64,000 nt of DNA from TMED23 sp964639965 (GCA_964639965.1 CAZXGI010000003.1:16745-80744), one strand, 5' to 3'. Shown: positions 41,816-51,588, counted from the first letter of the stretch. The notes: generated from the sequence alone by a model not told the origin. Made by a program: numbers and translations.

Positions 41816-42952
41816 ATGTTAATTAGACAGGCCTTATTAGCGACAATCCTCTGCACTTTATTTATAAATCCAAATAAAAGCCTTGCCCACGAAACTCCGG
41901 CAAAACAGGCCATATTAACTGATATGACTACAAATACTGTTTTATTCAGTAAGAATGCCGATGAGTTGATGACGCCATCTTCTATGAGTAAAATTATGAC
42001 CATCTATAAACTATTTGAACGGCTCAAAGATGGCGGGCTTTCATTAACTGACACTTTTAGTGTAAGTGAAAAAGCTTGGCGCAAGCGTGGGTCAAAGATG
42101 TTTGTAGGGTTAAATTCCCGGGTAAAAGTCGAAGATTTGATTCGGGGCATCATCGTGCAATCTGGTAACGATGCAACAATAGTTGTCGCAGAAGGAATAT
42201 CAGGTTCCGAAAGTGCGTTCGCTGATAGTTTAAATTTCACTGCTAAAAAACTTGGCATGAAAAACTCAACCTTCATAAATGCAAGTGGCTGGCCGGACCC
42301 TGGCCATGAAACTACTGCTCGTGATTTAGCAATTCTCACCAGAGCAACAATTAAAAACTTCCCAGAGTTCTATCACTATTATAAAGAAAAAAGTTTTACA
42401 TATAACGGAATCAAACAAGGAAATCGTAATCCTGCAATCTATCGAAATATAGGTGCTGATGGATTAAAAACTGGGCACACTGAGGCGGGCGGTTATGGTT
42501 TGACAGCAAGCGCCAAGCGGAATAATCGGCGTCTGATATTAGTTATTAATGGCCTGCCATCAAAAAAATTACGTTCCACTGAGTCGGAGAGACTATTTGA
42601 CTGGGGTTTTAGAGAATTTAATAATTACACTCTTTTTAAGTCGGGGGAGATCGTAACAAGAATAAATGTCTGGATGGGGGAGCAAGGTTCTATTCCATTG
42701 TTAATTGAAAAAGATCTTATTTTAACTCTTTCACGCAAAGCTCGAAAAGCGATGAAAGTTAAGGTTGTTATGAAAACACCAGTTTCAGCCCCCATTATAA
42801 AGGGTAAGGTCCTTGCTACGTTAAGAATAGAAATTCCTGACCAGAATAATATTGAGTTGCCACTTGTTTCCGAATCTAATGTTAGCCAATTAGGGATATT
42901 TTCAAGACTAGGTAAAGCCGTTGAATATCTATTATGGGGTGAATCCGAGTGA
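41816..42952 (+). CDS. dacA: D-alanyl-D-alanine carboxypeptidase (PBP5/6 type)
   Basis: Serine peptidase of 378 residues that trims the terminal D-Ala of peptidoglycan stem peptides. A signal peptide is visible at the start (MLIRQALLATILCTLF then SLAHE). The three penicillin-binding motifs are SMSK (SxxK) at about residue 60, SGN and KTG in GLKTGHTEAGGY. After the peptidase domain (to about residue 270) comes the C-terminal PBP5 beta-rich domain. The final residues (GKAVEYLLWGESE) form the amphipathic anchor. It is part of the rlpA-dacA-tmk-holB-metG core cluster. Confidence 0.95.
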   Translation: MLIRQALLATILCTLFINPNKSLAHETPAKQAILTDMTTNTVLFSKNADELMTPSSMSKIMTIYKLFERLKDGGLSLTDTFSVSEKAWRKRGSKMFVGLNSRVKVEDLIRGIIVQSGNDATIVVAEGISGSESAFADSLNFTAKKLGMKNSTFINASGWPDPGHETTARDLAILTRATIKNFPEFYHYYKEKSFTYNGIKQGNRNPAIYRNIGADGLKTGHTEAGGYGLTASAKRNNRRLILVINGLPSKKLRSTESERLFDWGFREFNNYTLFKSGEIVTRINVWMGEQGSIPLLIEKDLILTLSRKARKAMKVKVVMKTPVSAPIIKGKVLATLRIEIPDQNNIELPLVSESNVSQLGIFSRLGKAVEYLLWGESE

Positions 42953-42996
42953 TTTTTATTCTTTCTGCAACAACCCCTTTGGACAATTAATAAATA

Positions 42997-43662
42997 ATGT
43001 CCAAGGGCAAGTTTATAAGTTTTGAAGGAGGTGAAGGTGGAGGTAAAACCACGCAGATAAAGTTTCTATGTGAAACTTTAAAATCTATTGGGATTAACGT
43101 CACGCAAACGAGAGAGCCAGGAGGGTCGGAAGGCGCCGAGGAAATCCGCAAATTGCTAGTTGAAGGAACGCCTGATCGGTGGAATGCTGTGACAGAATCA
43201 CTGTTGCACTGCGCCGCTCGCCAAGACCACATTGAAAATATTATTCTGCCTGCGCTTAAGAAAGGCCAATGGGTCGTAACTGATCGTTTTTCTGACTCGA
43301 CAATGGCTTATCAAGGTTATGGACATGGCGTTAGCAAAAAAGCACTAAGTAATTTGCATCAGTTTGTTGCCGGAAATATCGTGCCTGATATGACTATAAT
43401 ATTAGATCTTCCTGTACAAGTGGGTTTATCGCGTGCAGAACAACGTGCCGTGCAACAAGCAGATAAAATAATAAATCAAAAAGATCGCTATGAACGGATG
43501 GGTCCCGAATTTCACGAAAGGATTCGGAAAGCCTTTCTAACTATAGCTAAAAATAATCGGAAACGTTGTGTGGTAATTGACTCTACCCGCAATATCCAAG
43601 AGATTCAAACAACTATCCGACAATTAGTTTTTAAAAAATTTGGGCTTACTGAAGATGGTTGA
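42997..43662 (+). CDS. tmk: Thymidylate kinase
   Basis: A 221-residue dTMP kinase that makes dTDP for DNA synthesis. The P-loop is FEGGEGGGKTTQ, the DR(Y/F) motif appears as TDRFSDSTMAYQGYG, and the LID region has RAEQRAVQQADKI after the sequence IVPDMTIILDLPV. The start ATG 42997 has no strong ribosome-binding site, but the neighbouring order (dacA before, holB after with an eight-base overlap) is standard. No oddities in key residues. Confidence 0.96.
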   Translation: MSKGKFISFEGGEGGGKTTQIKFLCETLKSIGINVTQTREPGGSEGAEEIRKLLVEGTPDRWNAVTESLLHCAARQDHIENIILPALKKGQWVVTDRFSDSTMAYQGYGHGVSKKALSNLHQFVAGNIVPDMTIILDLPVQVGLSRAEQRAVQQADKIINQKDRYERMGPEFHERIRKAFLTIAKNNRKRCVVIDSTRNIQEIQTTIRQLVFKKFGLTEDG

Positions 43663-44722
43663 ATTTGACACCAATCCTCCTGATTCAATTGCTAATCCCG
43701 ACTTATTTGGTCACTCCGAAGCAGAAGGAGAATTCTTAAAATCATATGACAAGGGAAGATTACCTCATGCATGGCTTATTTCTGGCCCTGCGGGTATTGG
43801 AAAAGCTACTCTGGCTTATCGCATTGCCCGATTTATCTTAACTCGTGGTTCTTCAACGCATGAGACCGCAGGTTTATTTAGTGAAGACATATCTAAAAAC
43901 AAACCAAACAATTTATCCGTGGATATATCAAACCCAATTTGCCGCCGGATTATTTCGGGAGGACATCCTGATTTCTTATGTATTAAACGCGGAATTGATG
44001 AAAAGATTGGCAAAGAACGAAAAGAAATTACAGTTGGCGAGACAAGAAACATAGCCTCTTTTTTGGCTAAAACTCCTTCTGAAGGTGGGTGGAGAGTAAT
44101 TACTGTTGATAGCGCTGATGACTTGAACACTAATGCAGCCAATGCAGTTTTAAAGGTGCTGGAAGAACCGTCAAAAAGATCTCTACTGATACTTGTTAGT
44201 AATAATCCTGCTAAATTACTTCCAACTATCCGTTCTCGATGTCGGCGTTTAGTTTTAAAACCTCTTCCCAAGGAAACAATCCATCACTTCTTAATGAAAT
44301 ATAATCCTAAAATACCATCCAAAGATTTGGATCAGCTGTTAGAAATAGCTGATGGCAGCATCGGAAAGGCATTGGGGATTATAAATGATGGTGGTTTGGA
44401 TACTTATCGAGAATTAAATGAGATTTTAACAAAATTGCCTCATGTCGACATTCCACGTTTGCATTTTTTTGGTGATAAGCTCAATCGTGACAAATCAGGT
44501 AAAATAATCGAGCATACTTTCAATATTATCAACCGATGGCTAATTCATGCAATTAAGCAGAATGCGATAAATAAGATAAGTAGTCTTGATCCTTGGTTTC
44601 AGGTATGGGAAAACACTCAACGATTGTTTAATAAAACTACAAGGTTAAACTTAGATCCCAAGTTGACTATTTTAAATACTTTTAATGAAATCAAAAAAGC
44701 TACAACTCAAAAAGGGTCATAG
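43655..44722 (+). CDS. holB: DNA polymerase III delta-prime subunit
   Basis: Clamp-loader subunit of about 355 residues. AAA+ domain starts at about residue 20: HAWLISGPAGIGKATLAYRIAR (Walker-A-like), then AANAVLKVLEEPSKRSLLILVSNN and the arginine finger motif in IRSRCRRLVLKPL. The ATG at 43655 overlaps the last eight bases of tmk, so translation is coupled; TTG 43640 is a poorer option. As in other delta-prime proteins, the Walker motifs are degenerate relative to DnaX. metG follows five bases later. Confidence 0.92.
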   Translation: MVEFDTNPPDSIANPDLFGHSEAEGEFLKSYDKGRLPHAWLISGPAGIGKATLAYRIARFILTRGSSTHETAGLFSEDISKNKPNNLSVDISNPICRRIISGGHPDFLCIKRGIDEKIGKERKEITVGETRNIASFLAKTPSEGGWRVITVDSADDLNTNAANAVLKVLEEPSKRSLLILVSNNPAKLLPTIRSRCRRLVLKPLPKETIHHFLMKYNPKIPSKDLDQLLEIADGSIGKALGIINDGGLDTYRELNEILTKLPHVDIPRLHFFGDKLNRDKSGKIIEHTFNIINRWLIHAIKQNAINKISSLDPWFQVWENTQRLFNKTTRLNLDPKLTILNTFNEIKKATTQKGS

Positions 44723-44727
44723 TTATA

Positions 44728-46281
44728 ATGAAAAAAAAACAACCCTTTTTCATTACAACACCAATTTATTATGTAAACGATGACCCTCATATTGGCCATG
44801 CCTATACAACCTTAGCATGTGATGCACTTGCCCGATTCAAACGTTTAGACGGTTATGATGTTAAATTTCTTACAGGGACTGATGAGCACGGGCAGAAAGT
44901 AGAAAAATCAGCATACAAAGCGGGGGTCGACCCCCAAGACTTTACTGATAAAGTGTCCAAGAATTTTAGAGACCTGGCCAAAAAAATGAATTTCTCTCAT
45001 GATGACTTTATCCGAACGACTGAGCCACGTCACAAGATTGCTTGTCAAAATATTTGGAAGAAATTAATTGATGCCGGAGAAATATATCTTGGAAGTTATT
45101 CAGGATGGTATTCGGTACGAGATGAAGCGTTCTATAGTGAAGCCGAATTAACTACAAATAAAAATGGCGAGAAAGAGGCTCCCACTGGAGCTGAAGTTGA
45201 GTGGCTAGAAGAACCTAGCTACTTTTTTAGATTGTCGGCTTGGCAAGAACGTCTATTAATCTTTTACGAAAAAAATCCTAATTTTATTTTACCTATTACT
45301 CGTCGAAATGAAGTTATAAGCTTTGTAAAGGGTGGTCTGCAAGATTTGTCCGTTTCTAGGACTTCCTTTAAATGGGGAATTAAAGTGCCTGGTGATGACG
45401 ATCATATCATGTATGTTTGGTTGGACGCATTAACCAATTATATCACGGCCATAGGTTATCCAGATATGGACAACGAAGAATATCAAAAATTTTGGCCCGC
45501 AGACGTACATGTAGTTGGCAAAGATATTTTGCGTTTTCATGCTATATATTGGCCAGCTTTCTTAATGGCTGCCAGTCTCGAACCCCCGAAACGAATTTTT
45601 GCACATGGATGGTGGACAAATGAAGGGGAAAAAATATCTAAATCTTTGGGAAATGTCATAGATCCTTTAGAATTGATGAATACTTATGGACTTGACCAAA
45701 TGCGCTACTTTCTATTGCGTGAAGTGCCTTTCGGAAATGATGGAGATTTTTCTCATTCGGCGATGATATCTCGAATTAATGGCGAATTAGCTAATGATTT
45801 TGGTAATTTAACCCAACGCGTTTTATCTATGATTAGTAAAAACTGTGATAACCTGGTTCCAAATCAGGGCGAATTTACCAAAGAAGATACGTATTTCTTA
45901 AATCGCATTGATGAACTTTTATTTACTGTCCGAGAAGCTATGGATATCCAAGCATTTCACACTGCTCTCGAACTAATATGGGCAGAAATTCGTAATTCTA
46001 ATCATTACATTGATCAGCAAGCTCCCTGGAAACTCAAAAAAGAAAATCCCGAGCGCATGGAAACTGTTTTATACATTCTAGCTGAGGCTATCAGACAATT
46101 GGCGATAATAACTCAACCGTTTGTTCCGGAATCCGCTAATAAAATGTTAGACCAGGTTGGGGTCGGTAAATCTGATCGCGATTTTACTCAATACGGTATC
46201 AAAGGACGCTTGAATGTGGGTTCAAAACTACCTAAACCAGAAGGTATATTCCCAAGATTTATTGACAATTTTGAAACGTAA
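44728..46281 (+). CDS. metG: Methionyl-tRNA synthetase (short form)
   Basis: Class I synthetase of 517 residues. HIGH appears in NDDPHIGHAYTTLACDALAR and the KMSKS loop as EKISKSLGNVIDP. TPIYYVND is the usual N-terminus, and the anticodon-binding helical domain follows from about residue 370. It lacks the C-terminal dimerisation (EMAP) domain, which is normal for the approximately 515-residue form found in alphaproteobacteria. It is the last gene of the envelope/replication core operon here. In relatives tatD and an MBL hydrolase normally follow directly, but here they are displaced by five metabolic genes. Confidence 0.97.
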   Translation: MKKKQPFFITTPIYYVNDDPHIGHAYTTLACDALARFKRLDGYDVKFLTGTDEHGQKVEKSAYKAGVDPQDFTDKVSKNFRDLAKKMNFSHDDFIRTTEPRHKIACQNIWKKLIDAGEIYLGSYSGWYSVRDEAFYSEAELTTNKNGEKEAPTGAEVEWLEEPSYFFRLSAWQERLLIFYEKNPNFILPITRRNEVISFVKGGLQDLSVSRTSFKWGIKVPGDDDHIMYVWLDALTNYITAIGYPDMDNEEYQKFWPADVHVVGKDILRFHAIYWPAFLMAASLEPPKRIFAHGWWTNEGEKISKSLGNVIDPLELMNTYGLDQMRYFLLREVPFGNDGDFSHSAMISRINGELANDFGNLTQRVLSMISKNCDNLVPNQGEFTKEDTYFLNRIDELLFTVREAMDIQAFHTALELIWAEIRNSNHYIDQQAPWKLKKENPERMETVLYILAEAIRQLAIITQPFVPESANKMLDQVGVGKSDRDFTQYGIKGRLNVGSKLPKPEGIFPRFIDNFET

Positions 46282-46369
46282 TTTTTTTTGTTTGCCCTAA
46301 ATTCATTTCACGCTATCGTTTGGAGGATTTATTAATTAGTATTGATGACGCACGTAGGAAAACAATGTA

Positions 46370-47218
46370 ATGTCGTTGAAGTATCCCTTGATAAATGTTG
46401 AGGAGTTTGCTGAAAAATATTCCAACAAATCACATTTCTTAACACCAATAACAAGTGCTCAGGGAAGTTCAACGACGGCTTTTTATAATGTTTTAGCTCC
46501 AAACGACCTCCCAAAAATATTAAAACATAATAATTGTGACATAATCTCAATTTTATTAAGTGGCTGTGGGTTCTTCGGTATTGGTGATAACGTGATTTCT
46601 GCCCATCCAGGAGACTGTGGCTTCGTTAAAAAGGGAACAGAACATTTTTTTGTCAATACCTCAAACGAAGTTTCTTTAATGGTAGGGTTTTTTCTCGGAG
46701 CAAAAAATATAAATGAAACTGGTCTTGAGACCTCCGGTTCTTTAAAAAGCAAAAAATTTGAAATCATTAATGATAGAAATCAAATAAACCATGAAAAGGA
46801 CGGCACTATTGTTAATGTAAAAGATGTTGATCAAGAAAAAATGGATGAAACTGATGGGTGGAAAATCACCGATTTTCGATTACCAATTTCAACCAAAAAT
46901 GGCTCCTCATCAACGTTATTCCGAGCACGATTTATGCCTGGTGCTGTTCATAAAAAACATTGCCATAAAAATTCTGATGAGATTTATTTTATAATTAGTG
47001 GACATGGTTTAGCTGGAGCTGGTTCTGACAGAGTAGAAGTTCATGGAGGATATTTTCATTTTATACCAAAAGGTGTCGAACATTGGTTATATAATTTGAG
47101 TAATACGAAACCTCTCGAAGTTGTGGGAATTTACTGTGATGCAGGTAGCGTTGAAAATACTGGCTACGTTTATATGGGTGATGTGACAACTAATGATTTA
47201 AATGAACGTACCAAATAA
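46370..47218 (+). CDS. Two-domain cupin protein
   Basis: A 282-residue protein with two cupin barrels, about residues 30-120 (CDIISILLSGCGFFGIG) and about residues 180-265. The second has the metal motif HKKHCHKNSDEIYFIISGHG, so His/His/Glu are present and it is likely the active barrel. The later GVEHWLYN provides the third histidine. In the first barrel the equivalent residues are mostly replaced, so it is probably structural. No signal peptide. It is transcribed with the Gfo/Idh/MocA gene that follows 13 bp after its stop. It resembles dioxygenase or isomerase cupins of sugar or aromatic catabolism, but I cannot assign the reaction. Confidence 0.8.
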   Translation: MSLKYPLINVEEFAEKYSNKSHFLTPITSAQGSSTTAFYNVLAPNDLPKILKHNNCDIISILLSGCGFFGIGDNVISAHPGDCGFVKKGTEHFFVNTSNEVSLMVGFFLGAKNINETGLETSGSLKSKKFEIINDRNQINHEKDGTIVNVKDVDQEKMDETDGWKITDFRLPISTKNGSSSTLFRARFMPGAVHKKHCHKNSDEIYFIISGHGLAGAGSDRVEVHGGYFHFIPKGVEHWLYNLSNTKPLEVVGIYCDAGSVENTGYVYMGDVTTNDLNERTK

Positions 47219-47231
47219 GTGGAGAAAATTT

Positions 47232-48230
47232 ATGTTAGAAACCGCTTTAATTGGTTTGGGTTGGTGGGGAAGTACGATAACAAAGAGCCTAAAAGAAAGT
47301 CAAAAAATCAAAATTATTTCGGGCGTCGATATAGACGAAAAACATGGCTCTGATTTCGCAAAACAACACGGTATTAATTTTCATAATAATATACAGGGGG
47401 CTCTTGAAGACCCAAAAATTAAGGCAGTTATCATAGCTACTCCACATGGCCTACATGAGGAGATGTTTCTAGATTCTGTTAGGGCAGGAAAACAAGTATT
47501 TTGTGAAAAACCATTTGCTCTTACAAGTAAAGCTGCACGAAAGATGATTAGAGAGGCAAATGCCAAAGGAATTCAAATCGGAATTGGCCATGAACGGCGC
47601 TTTGAAGGGGCATTTGAAGAAATTAAACGCATTATTGACTCTGGAAATTTAGGGACACTTCTCCATCTAGAGTTTAATGCTTCATATAATAATATGGTTA
47701 AGGTTCCAGCTAAAGGCTGGCGAAAAGATCCTACCCAAGCGCCTGCAGGGATGATGACAGCTCTGGGCGTCCATCAAACAGATTTCATGCAGACACTTGC
47801 TGGACCCGTTGATAAAATAAACGCTCAACTTTCTCATCGTTCGGATGATTTTCCAAATGAAGATGTCTTGACAGTACAATTTTTTTTCAAATCAGGAATA
47901 TCGGGTTCGCTTACATCCCTCGCTACCACACCATTTTATCAACGAATGAGTATTTTTGGCGATCGAGGATGGATTGAGAATAGAGAAATTTCCAATGTAG
48001 ATATACCTGATCCTGCCACACTAGTTTGGCGGGGAATGGATGAAGAAATTCATACCAGGACCTATAAAATGACAGAGACCGTCCGACCTAATCTCGAGAG
48101 TTGGGCTGATGCAGTTATGGGCGGAAAGGAAGGATATCGTTTTAGTCATCAAGAAATATTGCACAACGTCGAAATCTTGGAAACAATCGTTAGATCTATT
48201 AACTCTGGGGTCGTGGAAAAGGTGGTTTAA
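47232..48230 (+). CDS. Gfo/Idh/MocA-family oxidoreductase
   Basis: About 332 residues. From ATG 47232 (GGAG nine bases upstream) the product starts MLETALIGLGWWGSTITKSL, a Rossmann GxGxxG variant. EKPFALTSKAARKMI carries the conserved lysine, and the C-terminal alpha/beta domain has GWRKDPTQAPAGMMTALGVHQTDF, split in its usual order, with a catalytic-type histidine. NAD(P)-dependent oxidation or reduction of a sugar or inositol-like compound is likely. The longer frame to 47202 is not needed. The gene follows a cupin and converges on a CoA-transferase gene with overlapping stops. Confidence 0.87.
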   Translation: MLETALIGLGWWGSTITKSLKESQKIKIISGVDIDEKHGSDFAKQHGINFHNNIQGALEDPKIKAVIIATPHGLHEEMFLDSVRAGKQVFCEKPFALTSKAARKMIREANAKGIQIGIGHERRFEGAFEEIKRIIDSGNLGTLLHLEFNASYNNMVKVPAKGWRKDPTQAPAGMMTALGVHQTDFMQTLAGPVDKINAQLSHRSDDFPNEDVLTVQFFFKSGISGSLTSLATTPFYQRMSIFGDRGWIENREISNVDIPDPATLVWRGMDEEIHTRTYKMTETVRPNLESWADAVMGGKEGYRFSHQEILHNVEILETIVRSINSGVVEKVV

Positions 48231-49420
48231 ATTATATTATCTTTCCGAAGTTTTGCAATTTTAGTTGGTTCTAACCCAACTATCTCACGCAAGATATCAT
48301 CAGTGTCTGCGCCTAACAGGGGTGGATGCAGGGTTATTTTCGCCGGAGTTTTTGAAAACTTAAATGGAATTCCTAGGGTTTTCAATCTACCTGCGGTCGG
48401 ATGACTTTGCTCTAAAACCATCTCATTTGCCTTTGCTTGTTCACTTTCAAGAGCTTCACTTACAGAATTAATTTTACTGCAAGGAATATTATTTCTTTCA
48501 AACAAATCCAACCAATCTCTGACCCGTTTTTTTTTCAAAATCATTGTGAGTTTTTTTTCTAAAACTTCCCGATTAATTACACGCTGTGCATTTGTCTTAA
48601 AAAAATTGTCTTCTGCCCATTCCGATTGCCCAAGACACCTAGCCAAACGTGCAAATTGACTGTCATTACCCACCGCAATCGCAATAAAGCCATCACTACA
48701 TTTGAAATCACTATATGGAACTATGTTTGGATGGCCGTTACCATATCGCTTAGGCAACTGTTTACCAACCAGATAGTTTGAAGCCACATTAATTAACATT
48801 GATAAACTGGTATTATAAAGAGAGAGTTCAATACGTTGTCCTTCATTAGTATTATTTCTAGCATTGAGAGCAGCCAATATAGTCATAGCCGCATATTGGC
48901 CAGTACACACATCAACGATTGCAACTCCTAATTTACAAGGATCTCCATCTTTTTCACCTGTTATACTCATTAATCCACTCTCAGCTTGGAGTAAGAAGTC
49001 ATAGCCAGGCATTCCACCTTTTGGTCCAACATCTCCATATCCAGTTATCGAACAGTGTATCAAGTGGGGTAGATTTTTCTCTATCCAGTCGCGTGTAAAG
49101 CCCCAGCTTTCTAGAGTACCTGCTTTAAAATTTTCAATTAGGATATCCGCGTTCTCGAGGAGAGTCCGTAATATTTTTTTTCCATCTTCCTCTTTCAAAT
49201 TAAGCGTCATACTGCGCTTATTTCTATTAATGCCGAGAAAATAGGCTGCTTCGCCCTCAACAAATGGAGGACCCCAGCTTCGAGTGTCATCTCCCCTTTC
49301 AGGATGCTCAATCTTAAGTATTTCGGCTCCCATATCCCCTAAATTCATTGTGCATATGGGACCGGCAAGAATACGAGTTAAGTCTATAATCCGTATGCCT
49401 GAAAGCGCTCCACTACTCAT
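48227..49420 (-). CDS. CaiB/BaiF-family (class III) CoA-transferase
   Basis: A 397-residue enzyme that moves CoA between carboxylic acids. The N-terminus GIRIIDLTRILAGPICTMNLGDMGAEILKIEHP is typical. It has RNKRSMTLNLKEEDGK, and the catalytic aspartate in GMPGYDFLLQAESGLMSITG. The C-terminus carries the standard RLKTLGIPFKFSKTP region. The stop overlaps that of the convergent oxidoreductase by three bases. It is the last gene of a three-gene minus-strand operon with an enoyl-CoA hydratase and a VOC epimerase, implying CoA activation of an acid, then hydration. The acid is unidentified; candidates are dicarboxylates such as citramalate or itaconate. Confidence 0.9.
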   Translation of the reverse strand: MSSGALSGIRIIDLTRILAGPICTMNLGDMGAEILKIEHPERGDDTRSWGPPFVEGEAAYFLGINRNKRSMTLNLKEEDGKKILRTLLENADILIENFKAGTLESWGFTRDWIEKNLPHLIHCSITGYGDVGPKGGMPGYDFLLQAESGLMSITGEKDGDPCKLGVAIVDVCTGQYAAMTILAALNARNNTNEGQRIELSLYNTSLSMLINVASNYLVGKQLPKRYGNGHPNIVPYSDFKCSDGFIAIAVGNDSQFARLARCLGQSEWAEDNFFKTNAQRVINREVLEKKLTMILKKKRVRDWLDLFERNNIPCSKINSVSEALESEQAKANEMVLEQSHPTAGRLKTLGIPFKFSKTPAKITLHPPLLGADTDDILREIVGLEPTKIAKLRKDNII

Positions 49421-49423
49421 AAA

Positions 49424-50293
49424 TTAGAACTTTTCTGTTGATTGGTTACGATTGTTAGCTAAATCATCAAGGTAAGTATCAACTTTTATCTTACGAGCAC
49501 GTCGGTATTGATGAAAATCAGGTTTCCTCTTTTCTAAAAATGCTGTCATTCCCTCCAATGACTCATCAGAACCCCAAATCTCAGCTAGTAATTCCATACC
49601 TTGTTGCCAAGAGGCATATAACTCATCAGATTCAAAATTTAATGATTTCTTGGTAGCCCTCAATGTTTGCCCCGAATATCCCTTCATCTGTTGGCACCAA
49701 GCCTCCGTTTCTTGTTTTAATTTATCCTTCGATACGACTTTATTAATCAATCCTATTCTGACTGCTTCGTCTGCCGTAAAGGTTCTACACAAGAAAATCA
49801 TTTCCTTGGCTAAGCGATCGCCAATTAATCTAGGTATGTACTGAGTGGCGCCAACAGTAGGACATGCTCCAACTTTTGCACCAGTTTGACCAAAAACTCC
49901 ATCTTCTGCTGCGATAACCAAATCACACCAAAGAGCCAATTCATGGCCACCTCCCATGCAAGCACCATGTACCATGGCTATTACGGGAATAGGAACCCCA
50001 CGGATGGCCATCGCTAAACCTAGCATTCTATCGTTCCAATGCATCGCATTAGCTCGATTCAACTTCATCATAGCATCAAAATCTCCGCCAGCAGAAAACG
50101 CCTTCTCTCCAGCACCCGTGATTACGGCCGCAACAATAGTTGGGTCCTCTCTAGTTGATTTAACAGCCTCTATTAACTCATCTAATGTTTGTTCACGAAA
50201 TGCGTTCCGTACTTGCGGACGGTTGATTGTGATCCAGGCCACATCATTTGTTACTTCAAATAAAATTTCATTATAATCAGTCTTTAAATTCAC
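49424..50293 (-). CDS. Enoyl-CoA hydratase/isomerase, MenB/BadI-like
   Basis: A 289-residue crotonase-fold protein. The oxyanion-hole loops are ITGAGEKAFSAGGDF and HGACMGGGHELAL. FGQTGAKVGACPTVGATQYIPRLIG then LAKEMIFLCRTF resemble DHNA-CoA synthase (MenB) and BadI-type ring hydrolases more than short-chain hydratases. The C-terminal extension is 30 or so residues. The start is GTG 50293, with GGGG about ten bases upstream. It sits three bases from the CoA-transferase gene. The enzyme may act on a cyclic or branched acyl-CoA. MenB itself is unlikely to be needed, since no men genes are present. Confidence 0.88.
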   Translation of the reverse strand: MNLKTDYNEILFEVTNDVAWITINRPQVRNAFREQTLDELIEAVKSTREDPTIVAAVITGAGEKAFSAGGDFDAMMKLNRANAMHWNDRMLGLAMAIRGVPIPVIAMVHGACMGGGHELALWCDLVIAAEDGVFGQTGAKVGACPTVGATQYIPRLIGDRLAKEMIFLCRTFTADEAVRIGLINKVVSKDKLKQETEAWCQQMKGYSGQTLRATKKSLNFESDELYASWQQGMELLAEIWGSDESLEGMTAFLEKRKPDFHQYRRARKIKVDTYLDDLANNRNQSTEKF

Positions 50294-50307
50294 AGTTTTA
50301 TTTCCCC

Positions 50308-50724
50308 TTAATTTTCTTCAATTTCAATCAGAGTTCCAAGAGTATCTTTTGGGTGTAAGAAAAATAAATCTTTATCATCGTGGCTCAAACCTTTGCCGAT
50401 AACACGAATATTTTTTGATCTAGCTATTTTTGCGGCAGAAGTTGCATCTGGGGTAGAAAAACAAAAATGATGAAGGCCACCGGTTGGATAGCGCTTTAAA
50501 AATTTTGTCACAGCAGAATTTTCTCCAGTTGCTTCCATTAACTCTATTCTTATATTGCTAAATTTAACGTAAGCTATCCTCATATTTTCGTCAGGTAATT
50601 CAATTGGCTTTGAAATATCGCAGTCAAATGTTTCCATATAAAATTTAGATGCAAGATCCAAATTGGGGACAGCAATAGAAATATGATCTAATCTACAAAC
50701 TGGGATTGTTGATGATTCATTCAT
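50308..50724 (-). CDS. Methylmalonyl-CoA-epimerase-like VOC protein
   Basis: A 138-residue vicinal-oxygen-chelate protein with two beta-alpha-beta-beta-beta modules. Metal ligand candidates are His in LDHISIAVP, His in GGLHHFCFSTP and Glu in GTLIEIEEN. The ELMEATGEN and FLHPKDTLG segments match the methylmalonyl-CoA epimerase group. It is first in the minus-strand operon with the crotonase and CoA-transferase. The true substrate may be another acyl-CoA, as methylmalonyl-CoA mutase genes are not in view. Confidence 0.87.
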   Translation of the reverse strand: MNESSTIPVCRLDHISIAVPNLDLASKFYMETFDCDISKPIELPDENMRIAYVKFSNIRIELMEATGENSAVTKFLKRYPTGGLHHFCFSTPDATSAAKIARSKNIRVIGKGLSHDDKDLFFLHPKDTLGTLIEIEEN

Positions 50725-50802
50725 AGGGATTTGTTATAGTCATAAAAAACTTGGCAAAAAGTAAATATTTATTTGGTATAAATAACTTTCTGAAAGAAAA
50801 TC

Positions 50803-51585
50803 ATGCTCGTCGACAGCCATTGTCACTTAAATTATAAGGGTTTGGTAGAAGACCTAGAAGGCACTATGACGCGCGCTAAGGCTGCTAAAGTTGGTTTTAT
50901 ACTCTCGATTAGTACTAAGCTTAGCGAATTTTCATCAGTTTTAAATATAGCGCAGACCTTTTCTAACGTGGCGTGTACCGTTGGTATACATCCCCACGAA
51001 TCCGATTCAGAACCAAAGACTGATGTTAACTCTCTCATTAAACTGACAAAACACTCAAAAGTATTAGGAATTGGAGAAACTGGACTAGATTTTTTCTACA
51101 ACAACGCTTCTCGTGAAGCTCAAGAGCATAGCTTCCGAACTCATATACGAGCATCACGAGAGACACAATTACCTATAATAATACACACTCGTGATGCCGA
51201 TGAACGTACGATCGAGATAATAAATGAAGAACAGAAAATTGGCCATTTCCCAGGCCTTATTCATTGTTTTAGTGCTGGCCAGAAATTAGCTGAGTGCGCT
51301 GTTAGTCATGATATGGCAATTTCTTTATCGGGTATCATTACCTTTAAAACGGCTGAAGACATTCGGAAAACAGTTAAAAGCTTACCCATAGAAAATATTT
51401 TACTGGAAACTGATGCTCCGTTTTTAGCACCAGTGCCACATCGCGGTAAAACTAATGAACCAGCATTTGTTGTTCACACAGCTGCTAGAGCTGCAGAAAT
51501 TTTTGGAATAGAACCAGAAACAATTGCTAGAATAACAACTGATAACTTTTTTCGATTATTTACAAAAGCCAAAAGGCCGGTTTAA
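50803..51585 (+). CDS. TatD-family metal-dependent deoxyribonuclease
   Basis: A 260-residue TIM-barrel hydrolase. Metal ligands are HxH in DSHCHLNY, glutamate in GIGETGLDFF, histidine in IIHTRDAD, a second histidine in GLIHCFSA and aspartate in LLETDAPFLAP. It has the C-terminal VVHTAARAAEIFG block. TatD acts as a 3'-5' DNase in quality control. In alphaproteobacteria it normally lies right after metG and before an MBL-fold hydrolase; here the latter follows four bases downstream. Confidence 0.94.
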   Translation: MLVDSHCHLNYKGLVEDLEGTMTRAKAAKVGFILSISTKLSEFSSVLNIAQTFSNVACTVGIHPHESDSEPKTDVNSLIKLTKHSKVLGIGETGLDFFYNNASREAQEHSFRTHIRASRETQLPIIIHTRDADERTIEIINEEQKIGHFPGLIHCFSAGQKLAECAVSHDMAISLSGIITFKTAEDIRKTVKSLPIENILLETDAPFLAPVPHRGKTNEPAFVVHTAARAAEIFGIEPETIARITTDNFFRLFTKAKRPV

Positions 51586-51588
51586 CTA

